Source: Gemmatimonadota bacterium | GTDB taxonomy: Bacteria > Latescibacterota > UBA2968 > UBA8231 | Length of the DNA: 39,867 nucleotides | Direction: 5' to 3' | Assembly: GCA_018672475.1 (NCBI GenBank) | Contig: JABHFS010000035.1 | Coordinates: forward strand, 1-39,867 | Shown: positions 16,073-24,122 of the stretch, in pieces | Layout of the letters: each line of letters begins with the position of its first letter | Position numbering within the stretch: the stretch's first letter is position 1 | Translations under genes and position numbers: made by a program | The notes under the pieces: generated by a model | The model's input: the letters and a program-made list of their open reading frames with translations, nothing else | What the model was told of the DNA's origin: nothing | Database searches by the model: none

Positions 16073-18142
16073 TTACAACAACCCGTTGTGCCGCAACAGC
16101 GCTTCGGTGCTCGGCTCCCGACCGCGGAACTCCCGATATAAATCCATCGGGTGCTTGCCACCGCCCTGCGACAGGATCGTATCGCGCAGTTTATGCCCCG
16201 CCGACTGCACGGCCTGCTCATCGTCTAGCCCGGCCTCTTCAAACGCGCCGAACGCGTCGGCGCTCAAGACCTCCGACCACTTATAACTGTAATAACCGGC
16301 CGCGTAACCGCCCGAGAAAATATGCGAAAAAGAGCACAGAAAGCGATCCTCCTGCAACGGCGGTAAAACAGACATCTTAGCACTCACTCGGCGCTCCATG
16401 TCAAACGCCGTCTCGGCCCCGTCCGGATCGTGCACCGAGTGCAATAACATATCCATACGACCGAGCGACAACTGGCGCATCATCATCGAGCCGGCCATAA
16501 AGGTGCGCGCGGCGACGATCTTGTCGAATAAGTCATCGGGCAACGGCTCGCCCGTCTCGACATGAGCGGTCATACCGATGAGCGTCGGCTTGTGATAACA
16601 CCAATTCTCCATAAACTGGCTGGCGATCTCTACCGCGTCCCACTCGACCCCGCCCAAACCCGCGACTTCGGCGTAATCCACCGTCGTCAGCATGCCCTGT
16701 AACCCGTGGCCGAATTCGTGGAACAGGGTCTCCACCTCGCGAAAACTCATCAATGATGGCGTATCGCCCACCGGCGGCGTGCCATTACACACCAGATGCA
16801 CCACGGGCAAGTGCAAGCCGCCATCGAGCCAACGTCGGGACAGACAGTCGTTCATCCACGCGCCGCCGCGTTTTTCGGCCGGGCGCGAATAGGGGTCGAG
16901 ATAGAACGACGCAATGCGCTGTCCGTCGCACGATACCTTGAAAAACTGCACATCCTCGTGCCATTTGTGCGCATCTTCGTCGTCGGCGCGCTGAATCTCG
17001 ATGCCGAATAAACGCTCCGCCAACCCGAACACCCCGTCGAGCACCTTGCCCAGCGGGAAATACGGACGCAATTGGTCATCGGTATAATCGAATTTCTGCT
17101 CGCGCAATCGCTCCGACCAAAACGATACGTCCCAGCGCGCCAGCGGCTCCTGCTGGCCATTTTCGCTAGCCAGTGCCTGCAAGGCCTCGAAGTCCCTCTG
17201 CATATGCGCTTGCGAAGCCGCCTGCAATTCCTCCGTCATCCGCTCAACGGCCGAGGCGTCGGGCGCCATCTTCGAATCCAGGCTCCACTGCGCATAATCC
17301 GCAAAACCCAATAACCCGGCCTGTTCCTTGCGCAACTTCAGTATCCGGGCGACCAGATCACTATTATCGAACTCGCCGGTCGATGCGACCTGCACATAGG
17401 CTTTATACACCTGCTCGCGCTGCTCGCGCCCCCGGTGGTGTTGTATAAAGGGTTGATAACTCGGCAGGTCCAAGGTGATCCGCCACGGGCCTTCCTCAGG
17501 CGTGGCCTCGCTGCCTTCATTAGCCTGCGCATAGGACTGGGCGGCGACTTGCCGCAAGCTATTGGGCCAGCCCTCCGTATACGCCTTGCCCTCGACAATC
17601 AGCTCGAAGGCCTTGGTCGAATCCAGCACGTGATTGGAATAATCGGTGCCGATCTGCGAAAGTTCGGCCTCGATCGCGTTAAAGCGATCCTTCGTCTCGC
17701 CGGTCAACCCCACACCTGCGTGTTCGGCGGCGCGAATCTGCAATTCGACACAGCGCCGCTGCGCCCCATCTAACTTTTCCCACTCCGCCCCGTCGCGCAT
17801 TGCCACCAAGCCCTCGTAGATCGGACGGCTCTGCTCGGCCCGTAAACCGAACGCGACGACTTCCCCCAATACCTCCTCGTGCGCCTCGCGTAAATCATCC
17901 GCGTTGCACACGCTCAGCAAATGCGCCACCGGCCCCCACGCATATTCAAAAGGCACGTCCAATTTTTCGAGCGGCTTGAGCAGGCCATCCCACGTCGGCG
18001 TGATGTTTTCTTCTAGCACCGCGATGCTCTTTTCCGCCTCCGCCAATACCTGTCGCACCCCCACCACAATATGCTCCGCCGCGACCTCGTCATACCGCGG
18101 CAATCCTTCGTTTACCAAAAGCGGATTGTTTTCGAGCGACAT
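16073..18142 (-). CDS. prlC: Oligopeptidase A (M3 thimet-family zinc metallopeptidase)
   Basis: Cytoplasmic zinc peptidase degrading short peptides, including cleaved signal peptides, 689 aa, close to the usual length. Zinc motif HEFGH at residues 475-479 with the third ligand Glu about 26 residues on in WDAVEIASQFMENW. The helical N-terminal half and the C-terminal FSHIFSGGYAAGYYSYKWSE block are typical. I start at the ATG at 18142 with AAGGAG seven bases upstream; an in-frame extension of 11 codons lacks a ribosome site. It is a single gene, convergent with the ceramidase-like gene 103 bases away. Confidence 0.93.
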   Translation of the reverse strand: MSLENNPLLVNEGLPRYDEVAAEHIVVGVRQVLAEAEKSIAVLEENITPTWDGLLKPLEKLDVPFEYAWGPVAHLLSVCNADDLREAHEEVLGEVVAFGLRAEQSRPIYEGLVAMRDGAEWEKLDGAQRRCVELQIRAAEHAGVGLTGETKDRFNAIEAELSQIGTDYSNHVLDSTKAFELIVEGKAYTEGWPNSLRQVAAQSYAQANEGSEATPEEGPWRITLDLPSYQPFIQHHRGREQREQVYKAYVQVASTGEFDNSDLVARILKLRKEQAGLLGFADYAQWSLDSKMAPDASAVERMTEELQAASQAHMQRDFEALQALASENGQQEPLARWDVSFWSERLREQKFDYTDDQLRPYFPLGKVLDGVFGLAERLFGIEIQRADDEDAHKWHEDVQFFKVSCDGQRIASFYLDPYSRPAEKRGGAWMNDCLSRRWLDGGLHLPVVHLVCNGTPPVGDTPSLMSFREVETLFHEFGHGLQGMLTTVDYAEVAGLGGVEWDAVEIASQFMENWCYHKPTLIGMTAHVETGEPLPDDLFDKIVAARTFMAGSMMMRQLSLGRMDMLLHSVHDPDGAETAFDMERRVSAKMSVLPPLQEDRFLCSFSHIFSGGYAAGYYSYKWSEVLSADAFGAFEEAGLDDEQAVQSAGHKLRDTILSQGGGKHPMDLYREFRGREPSTEALLRHNGLL

Positions 18143-18393
18143 AATCTCTCCTTTTACCTCATGTGCAATTATCAATAATGGCCTATAGCAGCCGCAGTGT
18201 TCTATTGTCGATTAGATGATATAAAATGCAGCGATAGGTTTAACCTTGTAAAGAGCAGTCTGCAAGAGCAAATAGCGACATAGGTAACCTGGGGATCTAT
18301 GCGATTTATTTTGAATAATTCTTGAACGTTCCGACGGTAGGTAGAGCGAAGGAGACTCCCCTCGACCTGACCGTTCGCTCCCAAGCTTAACCG

Positions 18394-19728
18394 TCAACCT
18401 ATGCGCATCCGCCGCTGATAATAGGGCAAGAGAAAAAACACCAGCAATGCCCCGGCCAGCGCCACCGCCGCCAAAGGCCACCCGTGCCCTTGCGCGACCA
18501 AAATCGGTGTCAGCGTGACCATCACCACCTCGATGGGACCAAAACCCAAATAGGCCAGGGCAAAATCGTCGAGCAAATGCGACTCGCCCTCCGGGTCGAC
18601 CGTGCGCAAAAGCGCGATCGCCATCGCCATCACGCCATTGGTCCAACCCCAAGTGTAAAGCGACTTCTCGAACCACAGTTCGCCAAAGGCCCGCGGCCCC
18701 CAAAAGCGAAAGAGCAACCAGTTGACCCCGATGCCGCACGCCAATAACGCACCGAGTGGATAGGCGTATTCGACTAGGATCGCAATATTGATTGAAGCAA
18801 TGCCGAAGATTACCAGAAAATCGGTACTCGTGCCCCCCACCCGTACCATCGTCTTCGCGTCTATATAATGGTAAATTCCCAACCAGCTCAGAATCCGCTT
18901 TAGCCCAACCGCCACCAGAAATGCCCCGCAAAACGTCGGCAGGCGATAATGGCTCAGCAAACTACTCGAACCCTGTGAGAGCCAATAACCGATCAAGGCG
19001 ACTGCCGCAACCAACCCCAAATGCAAAGCGAGAGGGTCGATGGTATTCGCCGAGACCGTCTCCTGGCCAATAGGACGACGTTCACCGACGGGCACCAACC
19101 CAGTACGCAAACTCTGTGGCAACTCATCGAAACGCGCAACAAAGCGGGTAGCCCCCCGTTGTGCGCCCCATTTGATCCAGGCCATGCCGCCGACAATCGA
19201 CGCCAAAATGCCGACGGTCGCCGAAGTCATCGCCAACGGGCCGGCCGCCGGCCAACCCAATTCGCCGAAGGATGCGCCAATGGCGGCGGCGGTGCCGTGG
19301 CCACCGACAAAACCAGCGGCCAGGATCGCGCCAAAACCAGGATGCAGATCGGACCAAATCGCGCTCAATACTCCCATCGCCAAAGCCAGCCCAAGACCCC
19401 ATTGTAGCAAAATAACGACGGTGGAATACGCAAAAAGCTCGGCGACGTTCCGGCCCACCGCACGCCGGGGGCCGCTGGCCGCGCTAAAGGGCAGGGTCAC
19501 AAAAATCAGCGCGATCAGAATACCGGGATAAGAGGCGATGCTAGTGGAAAAAGGCAGCCAGCCCAAACCACTGGCCCCCAACACCAAACCCAAACCGCCG
19601 CCGATGACATTGGCGGGCAAAAAGAGTTTTTGCACTGCGCGCAGCCGGGCGCGCAGGACCTGTCCGACGAGCAGCAGCAGAGAGGCCAGACCGATATCAA
19701 CGAATAGAGTCCAGGGGGTAAATTCCAT
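18394..19728 (-). CDS. GltS-family (ESS) sodium/glutamate-type carrier
   Basis: Inner-membrane Na+-coupled carrier of 444 aa with about ten hydrophobic segments in two inverted halves. The N-terminal half begins LASLLLLVGQVLRARL and has KLFLPANVIGGGLGLVLG, and glycine-rich reentrant loops appear as GFVGGHGTAAAIG (about 139-151) and YTWGWTNGVMAMAIALL in the C-terminal half. E. coli GltS carries glutamate, but the substrate here could be another carboxylate. Its ATG is one base after the SDR stop (TGATATG), so it is the last gene of a five-gene operon and probably imports that pathway's substrate or exports a product. Confidence 0.85.
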   Translation of the reverse strand: MEFTPWTLFVDIGLASLLLLVGQVLRARLRAVQKLFLPANVIGGGLGLVLGASGLGWLPFSTSIASYPGILIALIFVTLPFSAASGPRRAVGRNVAELFAYSTVVILLQWGLGLALAMGVLSAIWSDLHPGFGAILAAGFVGGHGTAAAIGASFGELGWPAAGPLAMTSATVGILASIVGGMAWIKWGAQRGATRFVARFDELPQSLRTGLVPVGERRPIGQETVSANTIDPLALHLGLVAAVALIGYWLSQGSSSLLSHYRLPTFCGAFLVAVGLKRILSWLGIYHYIDAKTMVRVGGTSTDFLVIFGIASINIAILVEYAYPLGALLACGIGVNWLLFRFWGPRAFGELWFEKSLYTWGWTNGVMAMAIALLRTVDPEGESHLLDDFALAYLGFGPIEVVMVTLTPILVAQGHGWPLAAVALAGALLVFFLLPYYQRRMRIG

Positions 19729-19729
19729 A

Positions 19730-20491
19730 TCAGATGCGCGGCATCACATTGCCGCCGCAAACCGGCAGATAACAACCGCTGATAAACTGAGCCATATCCG
19801 ACGCCAAAAAGACGACGGCGTTGGCGATGTCTTGATCTTCGCCACGGCGACCGAGCGGCACGCTTTTGATATAACCGCTGTCGTCGGCTGGTTGGTCGCG
19901 GAACTTATCGCTGATCATCCAACCCGGTGCCACCTGGTTGACAGTGATATTGTGGCCGCCGATCTCCTCGGCCAACACCCGCAGCAAGCGGTCTTGCCCG
20001 GCCTTGCCGCTGATATAGGCCGACTGGTTCGGTTTGCACTGCATCGTGCATTCGGTATTTATCGCGATCACTCGTCCGGCCTCCTTGGCGATCATCGCCG
20101 GCACAAACGCCTTAGCCATCAATAAATTGTGTATCACGCAGGTGTCGAACTGGCTCTGGTAATCGGCTTCGTCCTGCTCTAAGACCGAGACCCATTTATA
20201 CTGGTGCACCGCGTTATTGACGATGATGTCGGCATCGCCCAACTCGTCTTGCACCCTGTCGCGCATGGCAAAAACCGAGCCCTTGTCGCTAACATCCGCC
20301 TGCACTACAATCGCCCGTCCACCACCGGCGACGATCTCTTCTTTCACGGCCTTGGCCTTCGCCTCGTTCTTGTAATAATGCAGGGCCACCGCCGCTCCGG
20401 CTTGGGCTAGCGTGCGACTAATCACCCGCCCGAGTTCGCCGCTAGCGCCGGTCACCACCGCGACCTGCCCCGATAAATCCATGCCGATCAT
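19730..20491 (-). CDS. Short-chain dehydrogenase/reductase (SDR)
   Basis: A 253-aa classical SDR. Cofactor loop TGASGELG (14-21), D66 in QADVSD, VNNAV (91-95), and catalytic Y159 and K163 in SAYISGKAG. The catalytic Ser, thirteen residues before the Tyr, is replaced by T146 in INTECT. Thr can keep the hydrogen bond, so activity is plausible. The C-terminal GCYLPVCGGNVMP replaces the common GxxxxVDGG ending. It probably oxidises or reduces an alcohol/ketone in the pathway of this operon. It starts 12 bases after the PHP gene, with GGAG six bases before the ATG. Confidence 0.9.
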   Translation of the reverse strand: MIGMDLSGQVAVVTGASGELGRVISRTLAQAGAAVALHYYKNEAKAKAVKEEIVAGGGRAIVVQADVSDKGSVFAMRDRVQDELGDADIIVNNAVHQYKWVSVLEQDEADYQSQFDTCVIHNLLMAKAFVPAMIAKEAGRVIAINTECTMQCKPNQSAYISGKAGQDRLLRVLAEEIGGHNITVNQVAPGWMISDKFRDQPADDSGYIKSVPLGRRGEDQDIANAVVFLASDMAQFISGCYLPVCGGNVMPRI

Positions 20492-20503
20492 CGTTGTCTC
20501 CTT

Positions 20504-21313
20504 TTATATCGCCAACTGGCCGCGCGCCTGTTCAATGGGAATATCCCGGCGCTGACGGTCGAGAAAAATACTGGTATGGTTATAACCGGCAGCACTAATA
20601 TGATCGAGCGCGTCCTCGTAGTTCGCCGCCACCCGCACCGGATCGTGCGCATCGGCACCCATGACCACCGGAATGCCGCGCTCGCACATCTCAGCGAGCA
20701 TCTGCGGGCCTGGGTTCATTTCAGGATACCGTTTATTCAGTCCCGAGGTATTTATTTCCATCGCCGTGTCCGTCGCCGCTATGCGATCGAGACAACGCCG
20801 AATATCCCCCATCACCTGACCAGTATCCCAACCGGCCGGATCGGAGTTTTTTATTAAATCCGGATGTGCGATGGTATCGAAGAAACCGGTCTCCGCCGCC
20901 ATCGCCAGGTGCTCAAAATAGGTCGCCGCAAGAGCGGCGGTGTCATCGGTGCCAAAGCGCGCTATATAGTCGGGAAGTTGCGGATGCACCGAACCGAGCA
21001 CATGGTGAAAGTCCGCCATGCCAAGCAGGGTTTCTATCCACGGCTCCATACCGGGTACATAGTCGCATTCGATGCCGAGCCGGATATCCACCCGACCGGC
21101 CCACGCCTCTCGCGCCCGTTCGACCAGCGCCACATACTGCGGAAACTCCGCCACGCTCATCCGCACCCCCTGTGACCAGCCGTCATTGCACGGATTGTGG
21201 CACGTGACGACGATCCCGGCCAGCCCGCGCCGTTCGGCTATCGCGGCGTATTCTTCCGGTTCGCCGATGGCGTGTTTGCACAGCGGCGTGTGCATATGCA
21301 TTTCATAGAGCAT
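20504..21313 (-). CDS. PHP-domain phosphoesterase (HisK histidinol-phosphatase-like)
   Basis: A 269-aa metal-dependent phosphoesterase. The PHP signature opens the protein: YEMHMHTPLCKHA gives H6, H8 and H14, followed by IECDYVPGME (metal Glu), GSVH, AHPDLIK and GADAHDP for the remaining metal ligands. Histidine-biosynthesis genes are not nearby, so a sugar- or polyol-phosphate is a likelier substrate than histidinol phosphate. I chose the ATG at 21313 with GGGAAG upstream; 26 in-frame codons further 5' overlap the preceding gene. It lies 17 bases after the AKR-like gene and 12 before the SDR gene. Confidence 0.88.
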   Translation of the reverse strand: MLYEMHMHTPLCKHAIGEPEEYAAIAERRGLAGIVVTCHNPCNDGWSQGVRMSVAEFPQYVALVERAREAWAGRVDIRLGIECDYVPGMEPWIETLLGMADFHHVLGSVHPQLPDYIARFGTDDTAALAATYFEHLAMAAETGFFDTIAHPDLIKNSDPAGWDTGQVMGDIRRCLDRIAATDTAMEINTSGLNKRYPEMNPGPQMLAEMCERGIPVVMGADAHDPVRVAANYEDALDHISAAGYNHTSIFLDRQRRDIPIEQARGQLAI

Positions 21314-21330
21314 AAACTTCCCGTCTGTTA

Positions 21331-22284
21331 TTAATCCACAAAGCGCGCGCGCCGCTCGCCCACATATTCGATATAAGTCGGTGCCGCGCACAAAACTTGC
21401 AAAACTTGCTGTTCCTCGTCGCTCAAACCGGGGTCGGTGACCACGGAGAGGTTATTCTTCAGTTGCGCTACATCATCCGCACCGATCAGCGAAGTGGTGA
21501 CCTCTGCGACCGAGAGATTCCACTTGAGCGCCACGCGCGACAACAGGTCGCGATCGCCGATACCCACTTCCTCGCCCATCGCGAAGAGCCGGCCCTTTTG
21601 GAAGACCTCGCGAGTAATAACGGCCAACCCGCGTTGCGCAGCGGTCGGCAGTACGTTTTCTAACGCCCCGTCGTCGGCAAAGTTGAAGTTCATCGCCAGC
21701 GCGTCGAAACAACCCCCGTTCGCTTGCGCCAAGTAGGTGCGCCCACCGGAAAAATTATCGGCACTAGCGAAGCGGATCAGCCCCTCGCGTTTCAACTCGG
21801 CGACGTTATACCGCATTTTATCAATATAATCGAGGTCGGCGTCGAGCGCAGACTGCAAGAAGGGGAAGTTTAAAAAATCGATATGCTCGCGACCCATCAA
21901 AGCCAATATGCGCTGCACCTCGGCTTTCAGCAGGGCATAATCCCCCATCTTTTGGTTATTGGGGTCATAACCGTAGCCCATGCCCTCGGGGCGCGTCTGT
22001 ATATAGATCTCGTAGGGCGGCGGGACTTCTTTGAGGTTGCGCCCCAGCGCCTCTTTCTCCGGGTCGATCGTCACGTCAAAAAAGTTTACGCCGTATTCAT
22101 AGGCTGTGCGTAAAAGCGCGCGCCGTTTCTCGCTGCCATAGCCCTGGCCCTGATAGCCCGGTTTGACCGCGCTCTTGAAATCCTCGTTGAAACCGCGCGA
22201 ACTGCCATCGGGCAGGTATTCATGACCACCCAGGCCGATCGCCGACAGTTCGATCGCCAGTTTTTCGACTCTATTGTATATCAC
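21331..22284 (-). CDS. Aldo/keto-reductase-fold protein with degenerate catalytic tetrad
   Basis: A 317-aa protein with the AKR barrel outline: IGLGGHEYLP (16-25), LRTAYEYGVNFFD (58-70), LLKAEVQRILALMG, IDFLNFPFLQ and LIRFASADNFS. Family catalysis needs Asp, Tyr, Lys and His. D70 is present, but the Tyr position five residues on is P75, the Lys of the usual TK is R98 in QTRPEG, and the His is P141 in FLNFPF. It may therefore be a non-reducing AKR relative, a binding protein or a subunit. GTG start at 22284, four bases after the stop of the PhyH gene, with only a poor ribosome site, implying coupling. Confidence 0.85.
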   Translation of the reverse strand: MIYNRVEKLAIELSAIGLGGHEYLPDGSSRGFNEDFKSAVKPGYQGQGYGSEKRRALLRTAYEYGVNFFDVTIDPEKEALGRNLKEVPPPYEIYIQTRPEGMGYGYDPNNQKMGDYALLKAEVQRILALMGREHIDFLNFPFLQSALDADLDYIDKMRYNVAELKREGLIRFASADNFSGGRTYLAQANGGCFDALAMNFNFADDGALENVLPTAAQRGLAVITREVFQKGRLFAMGEEVGIGDRDLLSRVALKWNLSVAEVTTSLIGADDVAQLKNNLSVVTDPGLSDEEQQVLQVLCAAPTYIEYVGERRARFVD

Positions 22285-22288
22285 CGTA

Positions 22289-23077
22289 TCATCGCCGTAT
22301 ATGCGGCGCTTCCATCACCGCCCGCTCATCTTCTTCCATATCCTCCATATAGTCCTGGTAGGCCACCTCGTGAGGACCGCTGCCATAGGCCAAAGTACCT
22401 GGGCTGAATTTATAGAGCAGCGCCCGCCGCTGGTGTTGGGCCGTCCACGGCAGCGTGCCGTGCGTCAGGGTCTCGGTGAAGATCACCGCGTCGCCGGCCT
22501 TGCCATTGAGCTCAATTACCTGTTCGCGATGGTCTTCCCACAGGTGCATGCTTTTGGGCAAGGGCAGATTCGCCTTATGGCTGCCCGGCACCACGCATAC
22601 GCCACCGTCACCCGGTCCCTCGTCGGCCAACAGATACTCAATCACAGTCAATCCAGTGTAGATGCGGTCATTCTTGTAGAAATAAACTTCCGAAAGATCC
22701 ATCCGATCGGCGCCGCCGCCGTGCAGCGTACAGCCCTCACCACCGGCGTCCATCGCGATCAAGCCCGGCCCGTGGTCGAGGCGATAGCCCGTGCCGAGAA
22801 TGCCTTCAAGCACTGGTTTCACTGTCGGGTGGACCAGCAGTTTGCGAAAGGGTTCGCACCAAGGCCTTTGCCAAGCAAGCATATTACCCATGTCGTTGCG
22901 CCGGGAGGTGCCCGCCAGGGTCTTCGAATCGCCAGCGGTCGACTCGGCCAAGGGTTCCAATGTTTCGATATGCTGGTCAATGCCCGCATTGAGCGCTTGC
23001 AATTCCTCGGCACTCAGCACGTCCCGAAGCAGCAAATAGCCGGTCAAGTCAAAGAGATACTTCTGTTCTTTATTCAT
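22289..23077 (-). CDS. PhyH-family Fe/2OG oxygenase-like protein with HxG metal motif
   Basis: A 262-aa protein. The position of the usual HxD is H119-G-G121 in CTLHGGGADR, with no Asp two residues after the His. Distal His H206 in TLTHGTLPW and the 2OG-binding Arg at 217-218 in HQRRALLY are kept, as are GLTVIEYLL and GVCVVPGSHKAN (159-170). HxG or HxA instead of HxD is the known arrangement in Fe/2OG halogenases, where chloride takes the vacant iron site. It could equally mark another chemistry or loss of activity. I chose the ATG at 23077 with GGGGA upstream. It is the first gene of a tight five-gene operon. Confidence 0.85.
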   Translation of the reverse strand: MNKEQKYLFDLTGYLLLRDVLSAEELQALNAGIDQHIETLEPLAESTAGDSKTLAGTSRRNDMGNMLAWQRPWCEPFRKLLVHPTVKPVLEGILGTGYRLDHGPGLIAMDAGGEGCTLHGGGADRMDLSEVYFYKNDRIYTGLTVIEYLLADEGPGDGGVCVVPGSHKANLPLPKSMHLWEDHREQVIELNGKAGDAVIFTETLTHGTLPWTAQHQRRALLYKFSPGTLAYGSGPHEVAYQDYMEDMEEDERAVMEAPHIRR

Positions 23078-23086
23078 GTATTCCCC

Positions 23087-23115
23087 TTTCGAAGCGCAAT
23101 TCAATCTGCTATAAT
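23087..23115 (+). promoter_or_regulatory. Putative sigma70-type promoter for the plus-strand PhyH gene
   Basis: A perfect TATAAT lies at 23110-23115, with TTTCGA (poor -35 match) at 23087-23092 and a 17-base spacer. The start codon at 23174 is 59 bases downstream. The 96-base gap to the divergent PhyH gene must also hold that gene's promoter, so the two oxygenase genes may be co-regulated. Confidence 0.35.
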
Positions 23116-23173
23116 GGAGGTCAGAAATACAGTAGAACGCATATTCAGTCCCACAACATAAGGAACCATTGCC

Positions 23174-24022
23174 ATGAGCGAAATCGCCAAAACCAAGCCC
23201 TTTCCAGCCCTCACCCCGGCCCAACGCCTGCATATCGAAATCTACGGCTATGTCATCGTCCCCGACGTGCTCAACCAAGACGAGATCAGCACCCTCAAGG
23301 ACACCCTATACCACATCGAAGACGACTTCCGCCGCACCGGCGAACTGCCCGGGCCCAATTGTTTCAACACCAGCACCACCGAAACGTTCTTCCGCATCGA
23401 TAACCTACCGCATCTCGCCCCGTGTTTTTTCGACTATATCACCAAGCCCTTTATCGTCGGCATGGCCGAAGAGATCATTGGTGGCCCAGCCCGGCTGCAG
23501 CAATCCGACGCGCATATCCGCCGCCACCTACCAGAAGAACCGACGAAATACGGATTCCACCGCGGCATCAACCCCGCCTACGACCACCGCGACAAAGGGC
23601 TCTACCACTTCACTTTTATCAAAGCCCTCACCAACCTCACCGACCTCGGCCCCGACGACGGCGGCACTACCGTAATCGCCGGTACACACAAAGTCCCGAC
23701 CGATGTGCCGCAGGAGGCCATCATCGCAGCCGCGATGGACGCCCCTTCAATGATCCACAAGGTCGAAGCACCCGCCGGCTCGACGCTGCTATTCTACGAA
23801 TCCCTGATCCACGCCGCCGGCATCATCAAATCGGACAAGGACCGGTTGCTCATCCTCGCGGGGTATATGCCGACGATGTTTCAGGCCTGGATGGACTACG
23901 ACCCCGACCCCGATTTCGCACAAACGCTGTCGGACGAGCACCGCGCACTGATCACCGGCGAGCAGAAATTCCACTGGCCGCGCAACCCCCGCGACCTCGG
24001 CGTGCCGGCCGCGACCGTATAA
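23174..24022 (+). CDS. PhyH-family Fe/2OG oxygenase-like protein with HxG metal motif
   Basis: A 282-aa protein. By alignment to its paralogues the proximal motif is H129-R-G131 in YGFHRGINPAY, lacking the Asp. A nearby H138-R-D140 in AYDHRDKG is an alternative, but it sits closer to the core strand than the motif does in the other five PhyH proteins here. The distal His is H213 in LIHAAG and the Arg is R224 in DKDRLLIL. LGPDDGGTTVIAGTHK (158-173) is the family core. AAGGA lies nine bases before the ATG. It is followed on the same strand by a beta-propeller glycosidase-like gene and a GH4 gene. Confidence 0.85.
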   Translation: MSEIAKTKPFPALTPAQRLHIEIYGYVIVPDVLNQDEISTLKDTLYHIEDDFRRTGELPGPNCFNTSTTETFFRIDNLPHLAPCFFDYITKPFIVGMAEEIIGGPARLQQSDAHIRRHLPEEPTKYGFHRGINPAYDHRDKGLYHFTFIKALTNLTDLGPDDGGTTVIAGTHKVPTDVPQEAIIAAAMDAPSMIHKVEAPAGSTLLFYESLIHAAGIIKSDKDRLLILAGYMPTMFQAWMDYDPDPDFAQTLSDEHRALITGEQKFHWPRNPRDLGVPAATV

Positions 24023-24122
24023 CGATCCTGGGGAATATGGAAAATAAAGCATCGGCTCATCCAAAATCCCAGAGAGTTGACGGTGAGCCAATGCCTGCAT
24101 CTGCAAAACCGGAGGTTTCCTT

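Noticed and set aside
23585..23595. HRD at residues 138-140 of the 23174 PhyH protein as its metal motif
   Set aside because: It lies too near the following core strand compared with the paralogues, whereas HRG at 129-131 keeps the spacing; retained only as an alternative.
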